DNA from: Beroe forskalii
Lineage: Eukaryota; Ctenophora; Nuda; Beroida; Beroidae
Length of the DNA stretch: 64,000 nt
Reading direction: 5' to 3'
Assembly (NCBI GenBank): GCA_011033025.1
Contig: WFMF01000254.1
Location: forward strand, 186,001 to 250,000
Positions 25,919 through 36,554 of this stretch are shown here, piece after piece. Below the pieces are notes generated by a model that was not told the DNA's origin, did no database searches, and saw nothing but the letters and a program-made list of their open reading frames with translations. The position numbers and the translations under genes are program-made. The first letter of the stretch is position 1. Every line of letters starts with the position of its first letter.

Positions 25919-28900
25919 TCAACCGGTGGGTCCTACGATGTGAGCTGAGAAACTCGAGGTTCGCAGGATCTTGAAGTTGATTCCGGAATTGTTTTCAACG
26001 AATAGAAACACTTTATTTCCAGCCTGGAGAAGAAGAGGATTTACACTTGTAAAACTCGAGTAAATATTGACAGGCAGAGGGAGATTAGATTAACAGCTTA
26101 TGGATAAGACTCCTAGAAAGGGTGCTTCCCAGTAAAAGTTGAAATTTAAGAAACAAGGAGGATATCGATATCAGCAATTACCTCTATTCTGACAAGTCCA
26201 TCGATTTTCAGATTTGCAAATTTGCTCTGTAGAACTGGTATCTTTGTCTCCAGTGCCCAGGACAGGCAGGTCACACGATAAAATTATTTTATATCAAAAC
26301 GAATGTGAATTTACAATGAACACAAACACAAATTCACGTTTTTCGCGAAAGTCCTGCACTCATGTAACCGCTTACCATTTAGGTTTCATGATAATATTTG
26401 CGAGCATGTATCAATTGAATGAGGGATCGATTAGCGTGTTGGAATACACGTCACAACTCACAAGTCCCACTTTCCCCTCACTACTCCCCCTTCCCCCTCA
26501 CTACTCCTTCCTCCCCCACTGTATTCCCTTTCCCAGTGCCCAAGACAGGCAGTTGTCGTCCATGCAGATCCTTCCTGTGATATAGTCATCGTATCCTGGC
26601 GTCTCGATGTCCAGCATTCCCATGAGGTTGACGGTGGCAGACACCATGTAGACGCCTGTCAGAGGCGACACCAGGGCCCCTGACTTGTGGTCGAAGGAAC
26701 CGCCGCGGTTGAAGCTGAACGAGTTGTGCGAGGCCTAGGGTGGTTTGTTGGTAATGGGAAGATAGCTGAAGCGTGGGGATAAATAGGAACCAAGAAGACG
26801 GGTTACGTATAGGATATCATTAACTTTTACGTTCAGCTACTTTACACGACATTGGTCGGATTGTGAGACTTATTATATCTTCAAACCTTAGGTCGGATAA
26901 AGTTGTTGATCTGTATGCGGGACAGTCTCTGCAAATAGAGATCAGTCTTAAGAGACCCGAAGAACCCAGCTGTGGTCTCTCCGGCTGAATTCATGGAGTT
27001 GGTATCAACGTCCCGGGCATTGTTACTGAACACCACGTTCAGAATAGGACCTCCTGGACGGTACCGTCCCTTCCGTCCTCGCTTCACTTCCCCGTCCACC
27101 TCTGAGGGGGAGGGGGAATGATTGGTAATCCTTGGAATTTGGAAATTCATTCTCCAGGAAATAATAAGATGCAGTCTACATAAATTAGTGCTAGACAGAA
27201 TGTTCGGGAATTGGGACTCTAACTTTCAATGTGTCAATAAATCAGTTCTCCACAGAATTTGCACATCACAGAAAGTCAATAAAACTCCAGGACAATGTTC
27301 TATCTTACCTCTCAGAAGCTGGAGAGCCTCAGTGAACTCTTCCAACTTGAGGATCCCGGGAGGTCCCCGAGGTCCCCTCGGACCAGCAATAACTTCAACT
27401 GAATTCAGTGTCTGGAAAGGGGGGAGAGAGATGTGAGCGCGGTGAATTGGTGTTCAGGTTATTATATAAGGACCAAAAATAATTTTATTGACAAAGACTG
27501 AGTGGGGTCGGTCCAGCACCAAAATGAAAATGAAATTACAAATGAAACAATGCTAAGTCAATAGCCTTTGATGTGTCGACTATAAAGCTGTACGTTATTC
27601 GTCATGAAATATTTGAACTTATCGGTTTTCAAATTGATTTGATCAGCCGGAGCAGACAGCAGGTAAAAGGGGGTTAATACAATTCATTATCAGTTGGCAC
27701 AGGTTACACATAATTATTGACACTTGGAACCGCCAACGATTTGGTTCCGCAATATATCGCACAATGAATTAGTACAATCGATGATTTAATAATAAAAGTA
27801 GCAGTTTCTGACAGAAGTGGCGTCTTTAGTCTGCCGAATTTTCATTAGATTTAGCAAAATCTCATTCTCACGTTTTAATTAACGTTGCAAGGACAGCACC
27901 CGATACGTAGTTTAGGAATGAAGTCAAAATTGATCTTCCAGTATAGCCAGTCAATCATTTTTTCGAAAAACCGAAAACCCAAACAACCTACAAATAGTGT
28001 AGACTACACTATTTGTCTGCAATGCCCGCCAATGTTCCCATTTTCAGTGTTTTAGGAAGGTACTCACCTCGCTGCCCTTGCTTTTAGTAGCGTGATGCCC
28101 GAAGTCCTTCTCGAACTCACTGACACCAGTGTCATCCTCGTTCTGACTCATGAACTGGGCCCAGGACCGGCTGGGGTTGATCAGCGACTCATCATCTGAG
28201 TTCTCCACTTCACCCTGGTGAGAGATGTGTCATTGCCGTGTTTGAAAGTGATGAATTGGTTTCGCAGTGCAGTGCTTATGTTTGGTTTCACTGATTGCTA
28301 GTGAGGGAGTTCACTTGGTGATATCATGACCATTGTTTTGACTTGGTATGGTTGTCTGATTATGAAATCTTAAACTGTATGCTGATCAAAATTTAGACGT
28401 GCTGAAAAATAGGGTTATAGAATTGAAATAGGGTTATAGAATTGAACATTTGTAGAATAAAATGGAGTGTCGAGTGCTTCAATTTGCCAATTTTAATCCT
28501 TTATTGATCACCTATCTAACTGTCCCATCTGAAAACCATCAAGTTTAACTTGGGACCAAGGCAGTATATAATGGTACCTTGCAGTACATTACATTACTTA
28601 TTGCCGGGATAGAATAATATCAAGTTCATTTGTGGCCGAGGAGTTTTTGAGAATATGTTGTTATCTAATCGAGGCCTTCATTTCGTCACCATGTGCACCA
28701 AGAATGGGAACCGGGACGAATTGTCTCAAACATGGTACTAAATGCGTTTTACTCTCATTTGTACGCTGTAATGATTTCAAAAATGTTCTCAAGGTAACAT
28801 GTAGGTCAGGTTCAGCAGTAAATGCTCATCTGAATATTTCAAAATGAAGAGAAGAAAAGCTTCAGCGCATTAATACGGAGTGTATTAAATTTCAAAAATA

Positions 28901-31900
28901 TTTTAATGAACATTAATTATCATTAATTAGCTCTTTAAAGAAGCTTGGGAATTGGAAAATGTTTCTTAGAGAAGTGAACATTGATTTTTAAAAAGAGATA
29001 ATTAAGATGGCTTTCATGCATTGATTTACGTCACCATGAAAATTTAAATAGAGATTTAGTTATACAAGAAACAGACAATAGGGATCATAGCTCTTCAGCT
29101 CAACTTCATTGAAAATCGGAACAACATTAGTTGGAGGGTAAATAAATTTGACCTTACCTGCACACTGAGCCCTAGTTACATGACAAATACAACAAAGTTA
29201 CATGTATTACTCTTAATTAAACTCAAACAAATTATTAATTTCTAAATGAGGTCAGCAGAGCTACAAGAAAATATCAATTTTCATGAGAGAGAAAGTGTTT
29301 TTGGATTGAAAATTTGAACATCCAAGTACAGCAAAAATTCAATTCAATGATTTTTATTAAGAAAAGTATTTAAATTGCATGTAAACATGTAGCATATAAT
29401 TGTGGTTCAACTGACCTCTTTATTGTAATAAGTACAATCAATATCGACAACATGTCTTTTTACTTTGCAATTCCAAAACAAGCGTCGTTTCTGCCTCTAA
29501 AAAGATTGGTTCTAATACTCTAATATGCGCGAGATATGGAATCATAAGGATAGGTATAAAAAGAAAAATAATAGTAATACCTCAAATTTGAAGAAATTTC
29601 ATTGTCATGGAAAATTAAAAATGAGATATACTGGTTCGCCAAATTATGATTTCCATTAAGTTATCGTTTTTTGATAATATTGAATTATCCATGCCCATTT
29701 TGTCAGTCTTGAACAATTAGTGCAGAGAGCCGGGCCGAGTTTCAAGGAATTATACTGGATAAAGCTGCTGATAATCCCAGTGTCTTCACAAGTATTGCTA
29801 CATTAGAGAATAGACAAATATTCCACTGTTAAATGTCGCTACTTAAACAATGACTTGCCCCCAATACTAAGGATTAAATATTCCATCAGGATAATTTATA
29901 TGCCATTAAACCCGTACATACAGGCTCACATTTAGGCTACATATTCAGAACACCTAAAAATATTTATTAATAAGGAACCTCTCAGTCTTCATCGCAAATA
30001 TAAATGGATTTCCCGTGCAAACTTTTATTATTGGGGGTTTAAATTCAAAAGTTTCCACTGAAATATGTTAGCAGGAATTTCACCATTGATTCTAACACCC
30101 TTGTTCCATATTGATATATTCGACTAGAATATTCGAGTCGAATATTTGACCTTGAAAAAATCCCAGAGACGCTCTGGGCTCCATATGCATATTTTCCAGT
30201 CGAACTTTTGGCACGCAGGGTGAATCGTAATTCAATTTTGAAAGACGACACGGCTGCAGAATGATATCGATGGGCGAGCACATCATAATCGATTCCAGGT
30301 CTGAATACCCTCGGTCCCCAATACCCTCGATGATGAATTCCCTCAGTCACGAATACCCTCGAATGAAATTCGAGGGTATAGGGGATCGAGGGTATTGCGG
30401 CTGTTAGGGTACTCATACTCAGATCATCTCGAATACCCTCAGTCCCGAATACCCTCAGTCCTCAATGCCCTCAGTCCTGAATACCCTCACCGCTCAGTTC
30501 TGAATCCGTGATGAGACGAGCAGTACACGACGGTTTGTAGAGCTTCCTATCACGGCACTGCCACCGATGATGACCATTAGCTTTAGGCTTGTCAGCAGTG
30601 TAAACGTAGCCATCATAGCATGCCTGGTGGCCTCCTTTCCTCCCTTTGATGAAAGTCAGTTCTGGCTCTGATGAAAAAGAGTCTGAGTAAAGCGAGTGGA
30701 GGAACGACGTGTTTGGAGTATTGATGTCGGGGTCGTTGAAGTGGGCCACGTGGTCTGGAAGTAAGAAGTCGGAGGCATTCCGGAACGAGGGTATTCAGAC
30801 CTGTAACGATCATAATCACCTCAGTGTATTGTAATAGGGTAATAGAGTAATAGTATAATGACTTATATGTACACACTTGCATCATACACGCAATATGGTT
30901 GATGGCGTTCAACTTCTGATCCGAAACTGGAAAGATCAGTGCGAAAAGGGAATGAATGCGATTGAAATTATTATTTTTCTTGGGGTCCTTGTGATGACGT
31001 ATAGGCTAGAAGGAGTACCAGCATTCCTTATTTTGTATTGAGAACATTACAAATTGATACCAACGTGTTTTGATAGCATTTATAGCTATAATTTCAATCT
31101 AATCAGATATTCCTTAGCTCAATTGTCACTCAATTAGACTGTTTTGTTAATGAATTGGCCGATGTAATGAACGATGCCATAAACTTAAACATGACCGGGA
31201 CAAACCGTCTATCTGGGTTCCCCATACTATCTGGTCTCCCCCATACAATCTGGTCTCCCCCGTACTATCTGGGCTCCCCCGTACTATCTGGTCTCCCCGT
31301 ACTATCTGGTCTCCCCTGTACTATCTGGGTTCCCCCATACTATCTGGTTTCCCCGGTACTATTTGGGCTCCCCCGTACTATCTGGTCTCCCCCGTACTAT
31401 CTGGGCTCCCCCGTACTATCTGGACTCCCCCGTACTAACGTGGGCTCCCCCCATTTTTGTACTCCCCATGTCAACTTGGGCTCCCCCGAACCAACTTGGG
31501 CTCCCCCGAACTAACTTGGGCTCCCCAGTACCAAATTGGGCTCCTCCGTACTATCAGAGTATCAGGGTTCCCCCGTACTATCTGGGCTTCCCCGTACTAA
31601 CTTGGGCTCCCCCGTACTAACTTGGGCTCCCGCGTACTATCTAGGCTCCCCCGTACTATCTGGGCTCCCCCGTACTGCCGTGAGCTCCCCCATGCCAACT
31701 TGAGCTCCCCCGTACTATCTGGGTCCCCCATACTATCTGGTCTGCCCCATACAATCTAGTCTCCCCCGTACTATCTGGGCTCCCCCGTACTATCTGGTCT
31801 CCCCTGACCCCCCGTACTATCTGGGTTCCCCCATACTATCTTGTTTCCCCGGTACTATTTGGGCTACCCCGTACTATCTGGTCTCCCCCGTACTATCTGG

Positions 31901-34900
31901 GCTCCCCCGTACTATCTGGGCTCCCCCGTACTAATGTACTATCTGGTCTCCCCCGTACTATCTGGTCTCCCCCATACTATCTGGGGTCCCCCGTACTATC
32001 TGGTCTCCCCAATACTATCTGGGCTCCCCGTACTATCAGGGCTCCCCCATACTAACTGGGCTCCCCCGTACTATCTGGTCTCCCCATACTATCTGGTCTC
32101 CCCCATACTATCTGGGCTCCCCCGTACTATCTGGTTTCCCCATACTCTCTGGTCTCCCCCATACTATCTGGTCTCCCCCGTACTATCTCCAGTTTTAAAC
32201 TTTACAACACTACTTTATACAATCAAATTTGAGGACGCTGAGCCTCGCTAGCATGTGATAAGGCAGAGTCAGCCGCCAGGGTCATAGATAGGCTACTGAC
32301 TATAAACACCACTTCCCAAAGACTCATTGGCAATTGCCACTTGGTGAGGAAGTGTTGTTTGGAGTGCTTCATTTACACGTGTTACCTCTTTCTGTGTTGA
32401 GTGAGGGAGCAGTACTCCCTATTTCAGTGTTCATTGAAATTGACATTGAATTTGGGAGCGATACTCCCCTTGCTGCACCCTATTCCTCAACGCTTTCTGC
32501 CGCTGAGTCATTTCAGGACGGTTGCTACTCCTGCCACTACTGTTTGGTGTGTAACCCTTGGACCCTCTTCAAGTCCTTGATACGGAGCAGACTGGAATAC
32601 TGTTGCCCAGTGTGGGATCCCCACTTTATCAAGGATATCCAGGCAGTGGAGTCTATCCAGCGTTACTTCACTAAGCGAATAATTGGCACCAAAGATATGG
32701 ACTATTGGGATCGGCTTAAGAAGCTGCGATTGATGTCTCTCCAGCGTAGACGTGAACGATACACGATGATCCATACTTGGAAGATCCTGCAGAACAAGGC
32801 CCCAAATAGCACTGGTTTAGAGTTCTACAGTAATGAACGTCTTGGAATACGGGCTAAGATCCTGCCATTCAACTACAAGGCACAACGTTCAGTCTCAACA
32901 GCCTACGACAACTCATTCGGGGGTAAAGTCAGCTCGTCTCTGGAACTTACTCCCTAAATCAGTCAACTCCGCAACAGCCTTAGAGGCATTCAAAGTAGCC
33001 CTTGGAGACTTCCTCGCACAATACCCGGATAAGCCACCGGTTACGGGTTACACACCCTCAAACAGCAACTCCTTACTCGACTGGAGCTGTGAACGAGGAG
33101 ATGGAGTACGTGGACATCACTGATCCCAACTGCGATCCCTGCTAAACCCTTCAAAATGTATGTATGTATGTATGTATTCTGGTCTCCCCCATACTATCTG
33201 GTCTCCCCCGTACTATCTGGTCTCCCCGTATTATCAGGGCTCCCCCATCCCAACTTGGGCTCCCCCGTACCAACTCGGGCTCCCCCGTACCAACTTGGGC
33301 TCCCCGGTACAATCTGGGCTCCTCTGTACTATCAGGGCTCCCCCGTACTATACTTTCATAATGTATGCTCAAGTTTTGGTCATGAGATGACGCACTACGA
33401 TAATCTCATGATTTGATTAATTCATTATACAAGATTTGATTTAAGTTAAGATAGCTGATAGCTTTTTAATAGCGATACCAACTGTTCCAGTCGTATCATT
33501 TAAACTTAAGTTTTACAATTAGTTTTGTCATCGTAAATTATTGAGAGGGTACTATTGAAGTATTGAGTACTGGAGTACAATTGTCAGTATTTATATGAAT
33601 TTTGAGAGAGAAGCAGAAATTTATCCAACATCCACTTCTTCGAACGACGCAAGTGACAAGTCCGTGTGTGTTTCTAATTCAAAGAGTGTGTAGGTACACA
33701 CTGTACGCAGAACACAGCCGTGTAATAGGTTGTGTGTAGGTATTATATTAATTATCTCATTAAGTTCGTCATGAGAAAATCTCACAGAAAATATGCATAT
33801 GGAACTAAGAGCAAATATCTCACCCAAATATCCGACTAATTAGCATTGGTGCCTGATCTAATCAAGGTATCAATTACCGCAAATATTCGAGTACAGCAGA
33901 GAAAATCTGTAAACACGTTGACAGATATTTTGCGCGGATATTTGCCCGAATATCCCATAAATTCGACTCGAATTTTTACTCGAATTTCCTCTCGCGGATA
34001 TTCGAGTAAAAATTCGACTAAAAATATGCATATGGAACAAGGGTGTAAGTGGACCCGAGTGGACATTGATTCTAAGTGGACCCGAGATGACATTGGGAAT
34101 TTTTTAGTGGTCATTGTTTAGCGCATTAATTTGATCTCAGATTGCATTTGAATTGTTATTGTTCACAGTCTCGGATAATGATCGAGCCACGCAGTATATC
34201 TAATTCAGCAAGCCGGAATAAACCACGATCTTTTCTATTTCTAGTTGCACTAGCCATCAGCGTACGGATAGTCGGTTTAAAAGTGACGTCATTATCATGG
34301 ATTAGCATGTAAAATTGATGTCGTGAAAGCGACTGGATTCGAGCACGACCCATAAGTTGTGTGACTAACCATGCTGCTCCCGCATTACTGAGGGACACAA
34401 ACAAAAGGAATGTGGTGACACGTGACACGAGAGTTTTGAGAGTTTCGGCCAATGACCAGCGATCTCAGGATGTTTTCAGCCAATGAGCGACCAGCTCGGG
34501 ATTACAGTATCATGCAGTTTAAGTGGATGATACTTATAGCACTTATTCCTTTAGACAATGCACCATCTCGTTTTAAATCAGAGTTTTAAGTTCGCTGGGG
34601 CAGCATGCACGTGTAGAAAATCAATTATAATTTCTCAGGTTGTTTAAAATTTGATACTTTGTTGTCATTGATATCATCAGCAAAAAACGCGGAAGAACGG
34701 AAAATAAGATGGCTAAAATTGCGTACTATGATCGAAAATTTAACCTCACAATGAAGAAAAACTAGGAATACTATAGTCAATGCTCTACAAGAATTAAAAA
34801 CCAAAAACTACACTAAGAAAGTTGATTTAAACTTGAAAGTTGAAGCACCTACTTGTAATATCTCATCATTCTGTTGAAGACCTCTGAAGTTAGGAAGGGT

Positions 34901-35173
34901 TCTGAGTAGCTTCTTGTTACGGGGATTTCCCTGAAAAGGGGGAGTATTTCAGTAACTTGTGGCGGGTGTTGATTGGTGGAAGGAAACACCACGGGAATGT
35001 CATTTAACTTTTATAAAAAAATGAAGTTATGTACGAATTGTTGTTAAGCACGTTGTTGATTGTTGTACTATTAACGAAAATTTCACTCATAAAATCAATA
35101 ATGAATATCTAAGTAGGCATATTACCTTGCTGTGAACGAGAATAATACTTAATGCGAGGATAAAAACTTTCAT
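25919..35173 (-). CDS. Secreted C1q/TNF-type ligand, CTRP12 (adipolin)/erythroferrone-like
   Basis: Eight exons read on the minus strand: 35126-35173, 34853-34930, 28068-28214, 27309-27411, 26887-27101, ~26537-26734, 26182-26247 and 25919-26023 (stop TGA). About 319 residues. Residues 1-15 are a clean signal peptide (MKVFILALSIILVHS). A short hydrophilic region with SRSWAQF follows, then a minimal collagen-like stretch GPRGPRGPPG, then LKLEEFTEALQLL, a basic patch (KRGRKGR) that could be a processing site, and a C1q/TNF-like jelly-roll: GALVSPLTGVYMVSATV, GRICMDDNC, NLKIDGLVRIE, and the end AGNKVFLFVENNSG. Order and spacing match vertebrate CTRP12 and erythroferrone, secreted hormones acting in metabolism and iron control; a function here is inference only. 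Donors and acceptors are canonical and in phase except between 26537 and 26247, where no in-phase GT donor exists (a GC donor is possible). Confidence is high for the gene and moderate for the family branch. Confidence 0.88.
30094..30210. repeat. Inverted-repeat partner, left (CACCCTTGTTCCATAT)
   Basis: AACACCCTTGTTCCATAT at 30094-30111 is the inverse of 34029-34046, and the next 50 bp (many TCGAATATT variants) are similar too. A second partial unit, CCATATGCATATTTTCCAG, starts at 30181. See the right partner at 33790-34046. Confidence 0.65.
30300..30490. repeat. ~16-bp minisatellite (CGAATACCCTCAGTCC)
   Basis: Degenerate tandem copies, with one isolated inverted copy near 30785 (GAACGAGGGTATTCAG). 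The array abuts the FLYWCH exon at its splice-donor side. Confidence 0.8.
30491..30754 (-). CDS. FLYWCH zinc-finger exon (gene fragment or transposon remnant)
   Basis: An 88-codon frame between an acceptor (TTCTTACTTCCAG) and a donor (GTGAGG), both phase 1. The second half fits a FLYWCH finger: FIKGRKGG, then YDGYVYTADK, WQC, and CTARLIT, with the Trp-x-Cys and final Cys in place. The expected Leu-Tyr before the Gly-Tyr box is partly changed (ACYDG). FLYWCH domains occur in chromatin proteins and next to MULE transposases. The exon lies within the 6.6-kb intron of the C1q-type gene, on the same strand; no partner exon or transposase was found. It may be a nested gene, a captured exon or a mobile-element remnant. 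Confidence 0.6.
31200..32195. repeat. 19-bp minisatellite, first block
   Basis: About 52 copies of CTCCCCCGTACTATCTGGG with variants such as AACTTGGGCTCCCCCG. Long open frames across it (for example 31155-31514) are repeat products. Confidence 0.95.
32500..33178 (+). pseudogene. LINE 3' end (CR1/Jockey-like reverse transcriptase tail)
   Basis: 32560-33120 encodes the C-terminal tail typical of CR1/Jockey-type ORF2: LFKSLIRSRLEYCCPVWDP, VESIQRYFTKRI, LKKLRLMSLQRRRERY, then RLWNLLPKSVNSATALEAFK. The frame shifts once at a run of five G (about 32919-32925). Dropping one G would rejoin the two frames, so the copy was intact here recently or the run is a sequencing error. The 3' end is a short (ATGT)n tail at 33155-33177, as in several LINE clades. 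No catalytic domain is present, so it is 5'-truncated. It sits within the 19-bp minisatellite, which continues on its far side; 32196-32500 is flanking sequence I cannot assign. Confidence 0.88.
33178..33352. repeat. 19-bp minisatellite, second block
   Basis: The CTCCCCCGTACTATCTGGG array resumes directly after the LINE tail, so the LINE copy and its 5' flank interrupt one array. Confidence 0.92.
33790..34046. repeat. Inverted-repeat partner, right
   Basis: ATATGCATATGGAAC appears at both edges of this segment, with TTCGACTCGAAT-type palindromic sub-repeats between. Its right end, ATATGGAACAAGGGTGT, is the inverse of 30095-30111. It is either the right terminus of a ~3.95-kb element or a separate copy of a short palindromic repeat. 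Confidence 0.65.
34284..34326 (+). repeat. 43-bp dispersed TGACGTCA element
   Basis: TGACGTCATTATCATGGATT, AGCATG, then AAATTGATGTCGTGA. It sits in the second intron of the C1q-type gene. Confidence 0.75.
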
Positions 35174-35967
35174 TGTGTCTTTAGCACTGCTACAAACAGA
35201 AGAAAATTAAATTTTACATCAACCAGCAAAGCAACAAATTTATTACTCTCATAACCCCATAACAATATTAACAACAAATTTCAACAACAACTCATCAAGA
35301 AATGATCCAATTTGAGTCATCACATGCCCTTAAAATACTAACGCACCACAGAAGTGGCCAAGAAGTCAATGAAATGTGGCAATAAATTTACAGTGAGGTG
35401 CTGAACCAGTCCCCAAGGAATGTAACAAGTCCAGCCTGGACAATGCTCTCACTAATAAGCCCCACAGGACTGGATACGTTAAAAACACCTAAAACTCGTC
35501 GTCCAGTAGTCTACGGAATTAAAATTAAATTATATTAAATTTATTACATATATAGATTGTTGCGATGGAATTAGACCAAGTTTATTAACAACCGGACCTG
35601 GGTGCTAGATCCAGGAGGCAATGAATTAGTATATATAAGTAATAAGTATTTGACTGCGTAACATTGCCAATATATATTGCATACACACAGGTATATCTCA
35701 GACCATTAAGTCCCATTTAAGCAGAGGGAACCTCGCTGCCTAATTAAATTTAAAGGCAGCAGCCACTGTTCCACAGCAGGCTGCTACTGCTGCTGCACTG
35801 TGCACAGTGGTTACTGCTGACTCCGAGCTGGTTACACACCGTGAGAACACTCCTCAGAGCACCACTCTAAACCCTGACAATGACACCATTCCTCACCGCC
35901 TATATTGTGTCGTGTGCTATTGCTATCATGGTGGAACTGCCTGCCAGTTCCCAGGACTCAGCCTGAC
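35174..35967. other. Upstream flank of the C1q-type gene
   Basis: Holds its presumed 5' untranslated region and promoter. No clear TATA box at the right distance. A partial inverted copy of the 43-bp element lies at about 35861-35888. Confidence 0.45.
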
Positions 35968-36223
35968 ACAGGGGAGGCTGTTCCCAGGACACAATATCAA
36001 AGTGTCAAGAGGGAGAAGACTCCAGTGAACGTCATATAACTAATGGTTACAATGTTTGGAAGAAGTCCAATGCCCTGGAATTCTAATCAGTATATTCTAA
36101 TTAGTATATTCAGCGCACTGTCAGCGTAGGTATATATCGCGACTACATCAAGCAGTCTTGTGGGTTGCGAGTCTTCCTCCTCTTGGCACTTTGATATTGT
36201 GTCCTGGGAACAGCCTCCCCTGT
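35968..36223. repeat. Long hairpin: 55-bp inverted arms
   Basis: Arm 35968-36022 (ACAGGGGAGGCTGTTCCC ... GAAGACTC) and arm 36169-36223 are inverse copies with about three mismatches, separated by 146 bp. It could be a fold-back element, a local inverted duplication or a hairpin RNA source. Confidence 0.9.
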
Positions 36224-36235
36224 TCTAGGTCATTT

Positions 36236-36360
36236 GGCTTAACTGGACATTTGGCCTAACGCCTAAAACTCACACAATTTTGAATTTATCTCTCTCCCTG
36301 ACCCTGACCAGTGTTAGGCCAAATGTCCAGTTAGGCCAAATGTCCAGTTAGGCTAAATAA
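36236..36360. repeat. Second inverted repeat, GTTAGGCCAAATGTCCAG arms
   Basis: Left arm 36236-36260 is the inverse of 36313-36337 with one mismatch, and the right arm is partly duplicated (AAATGTCCAGTTAGG twice). Probably a small fold-back element beside the 55-bp hairpin. Confidence 0.85.
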
Positions 36361-36554
36361 CCGAATACCAGTCTTCAGGACCATCGAACATCAGCCATCT
36401 GCAAGGGCAGGGGGAGGGGGGCAAACTAGGCATACCAACAATTTCCAGATGTCGAGACATTCCAGAGACAACAGGTAAGCTCAGCTTCAAAGGCCCTCCA
36501 AAAAATCTCAGCGAGGGGGGTCTCCGCCACACTTACGAGTTTTCCCGATGTTTC

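Noticed and set aside
29149-29162. A 14-bp mini-exon between AACTAG and GTAAGG in the C1q-type gene
   Set aside because: Both neighbouring exons join in phase 0, and 14 bp would break the frame.
31155-32251. Several Pro/Tyr/Leu-rich open frames
   Set aside because: Products of the 19-bp minisatellite; the same peptide words appear in all three frames.
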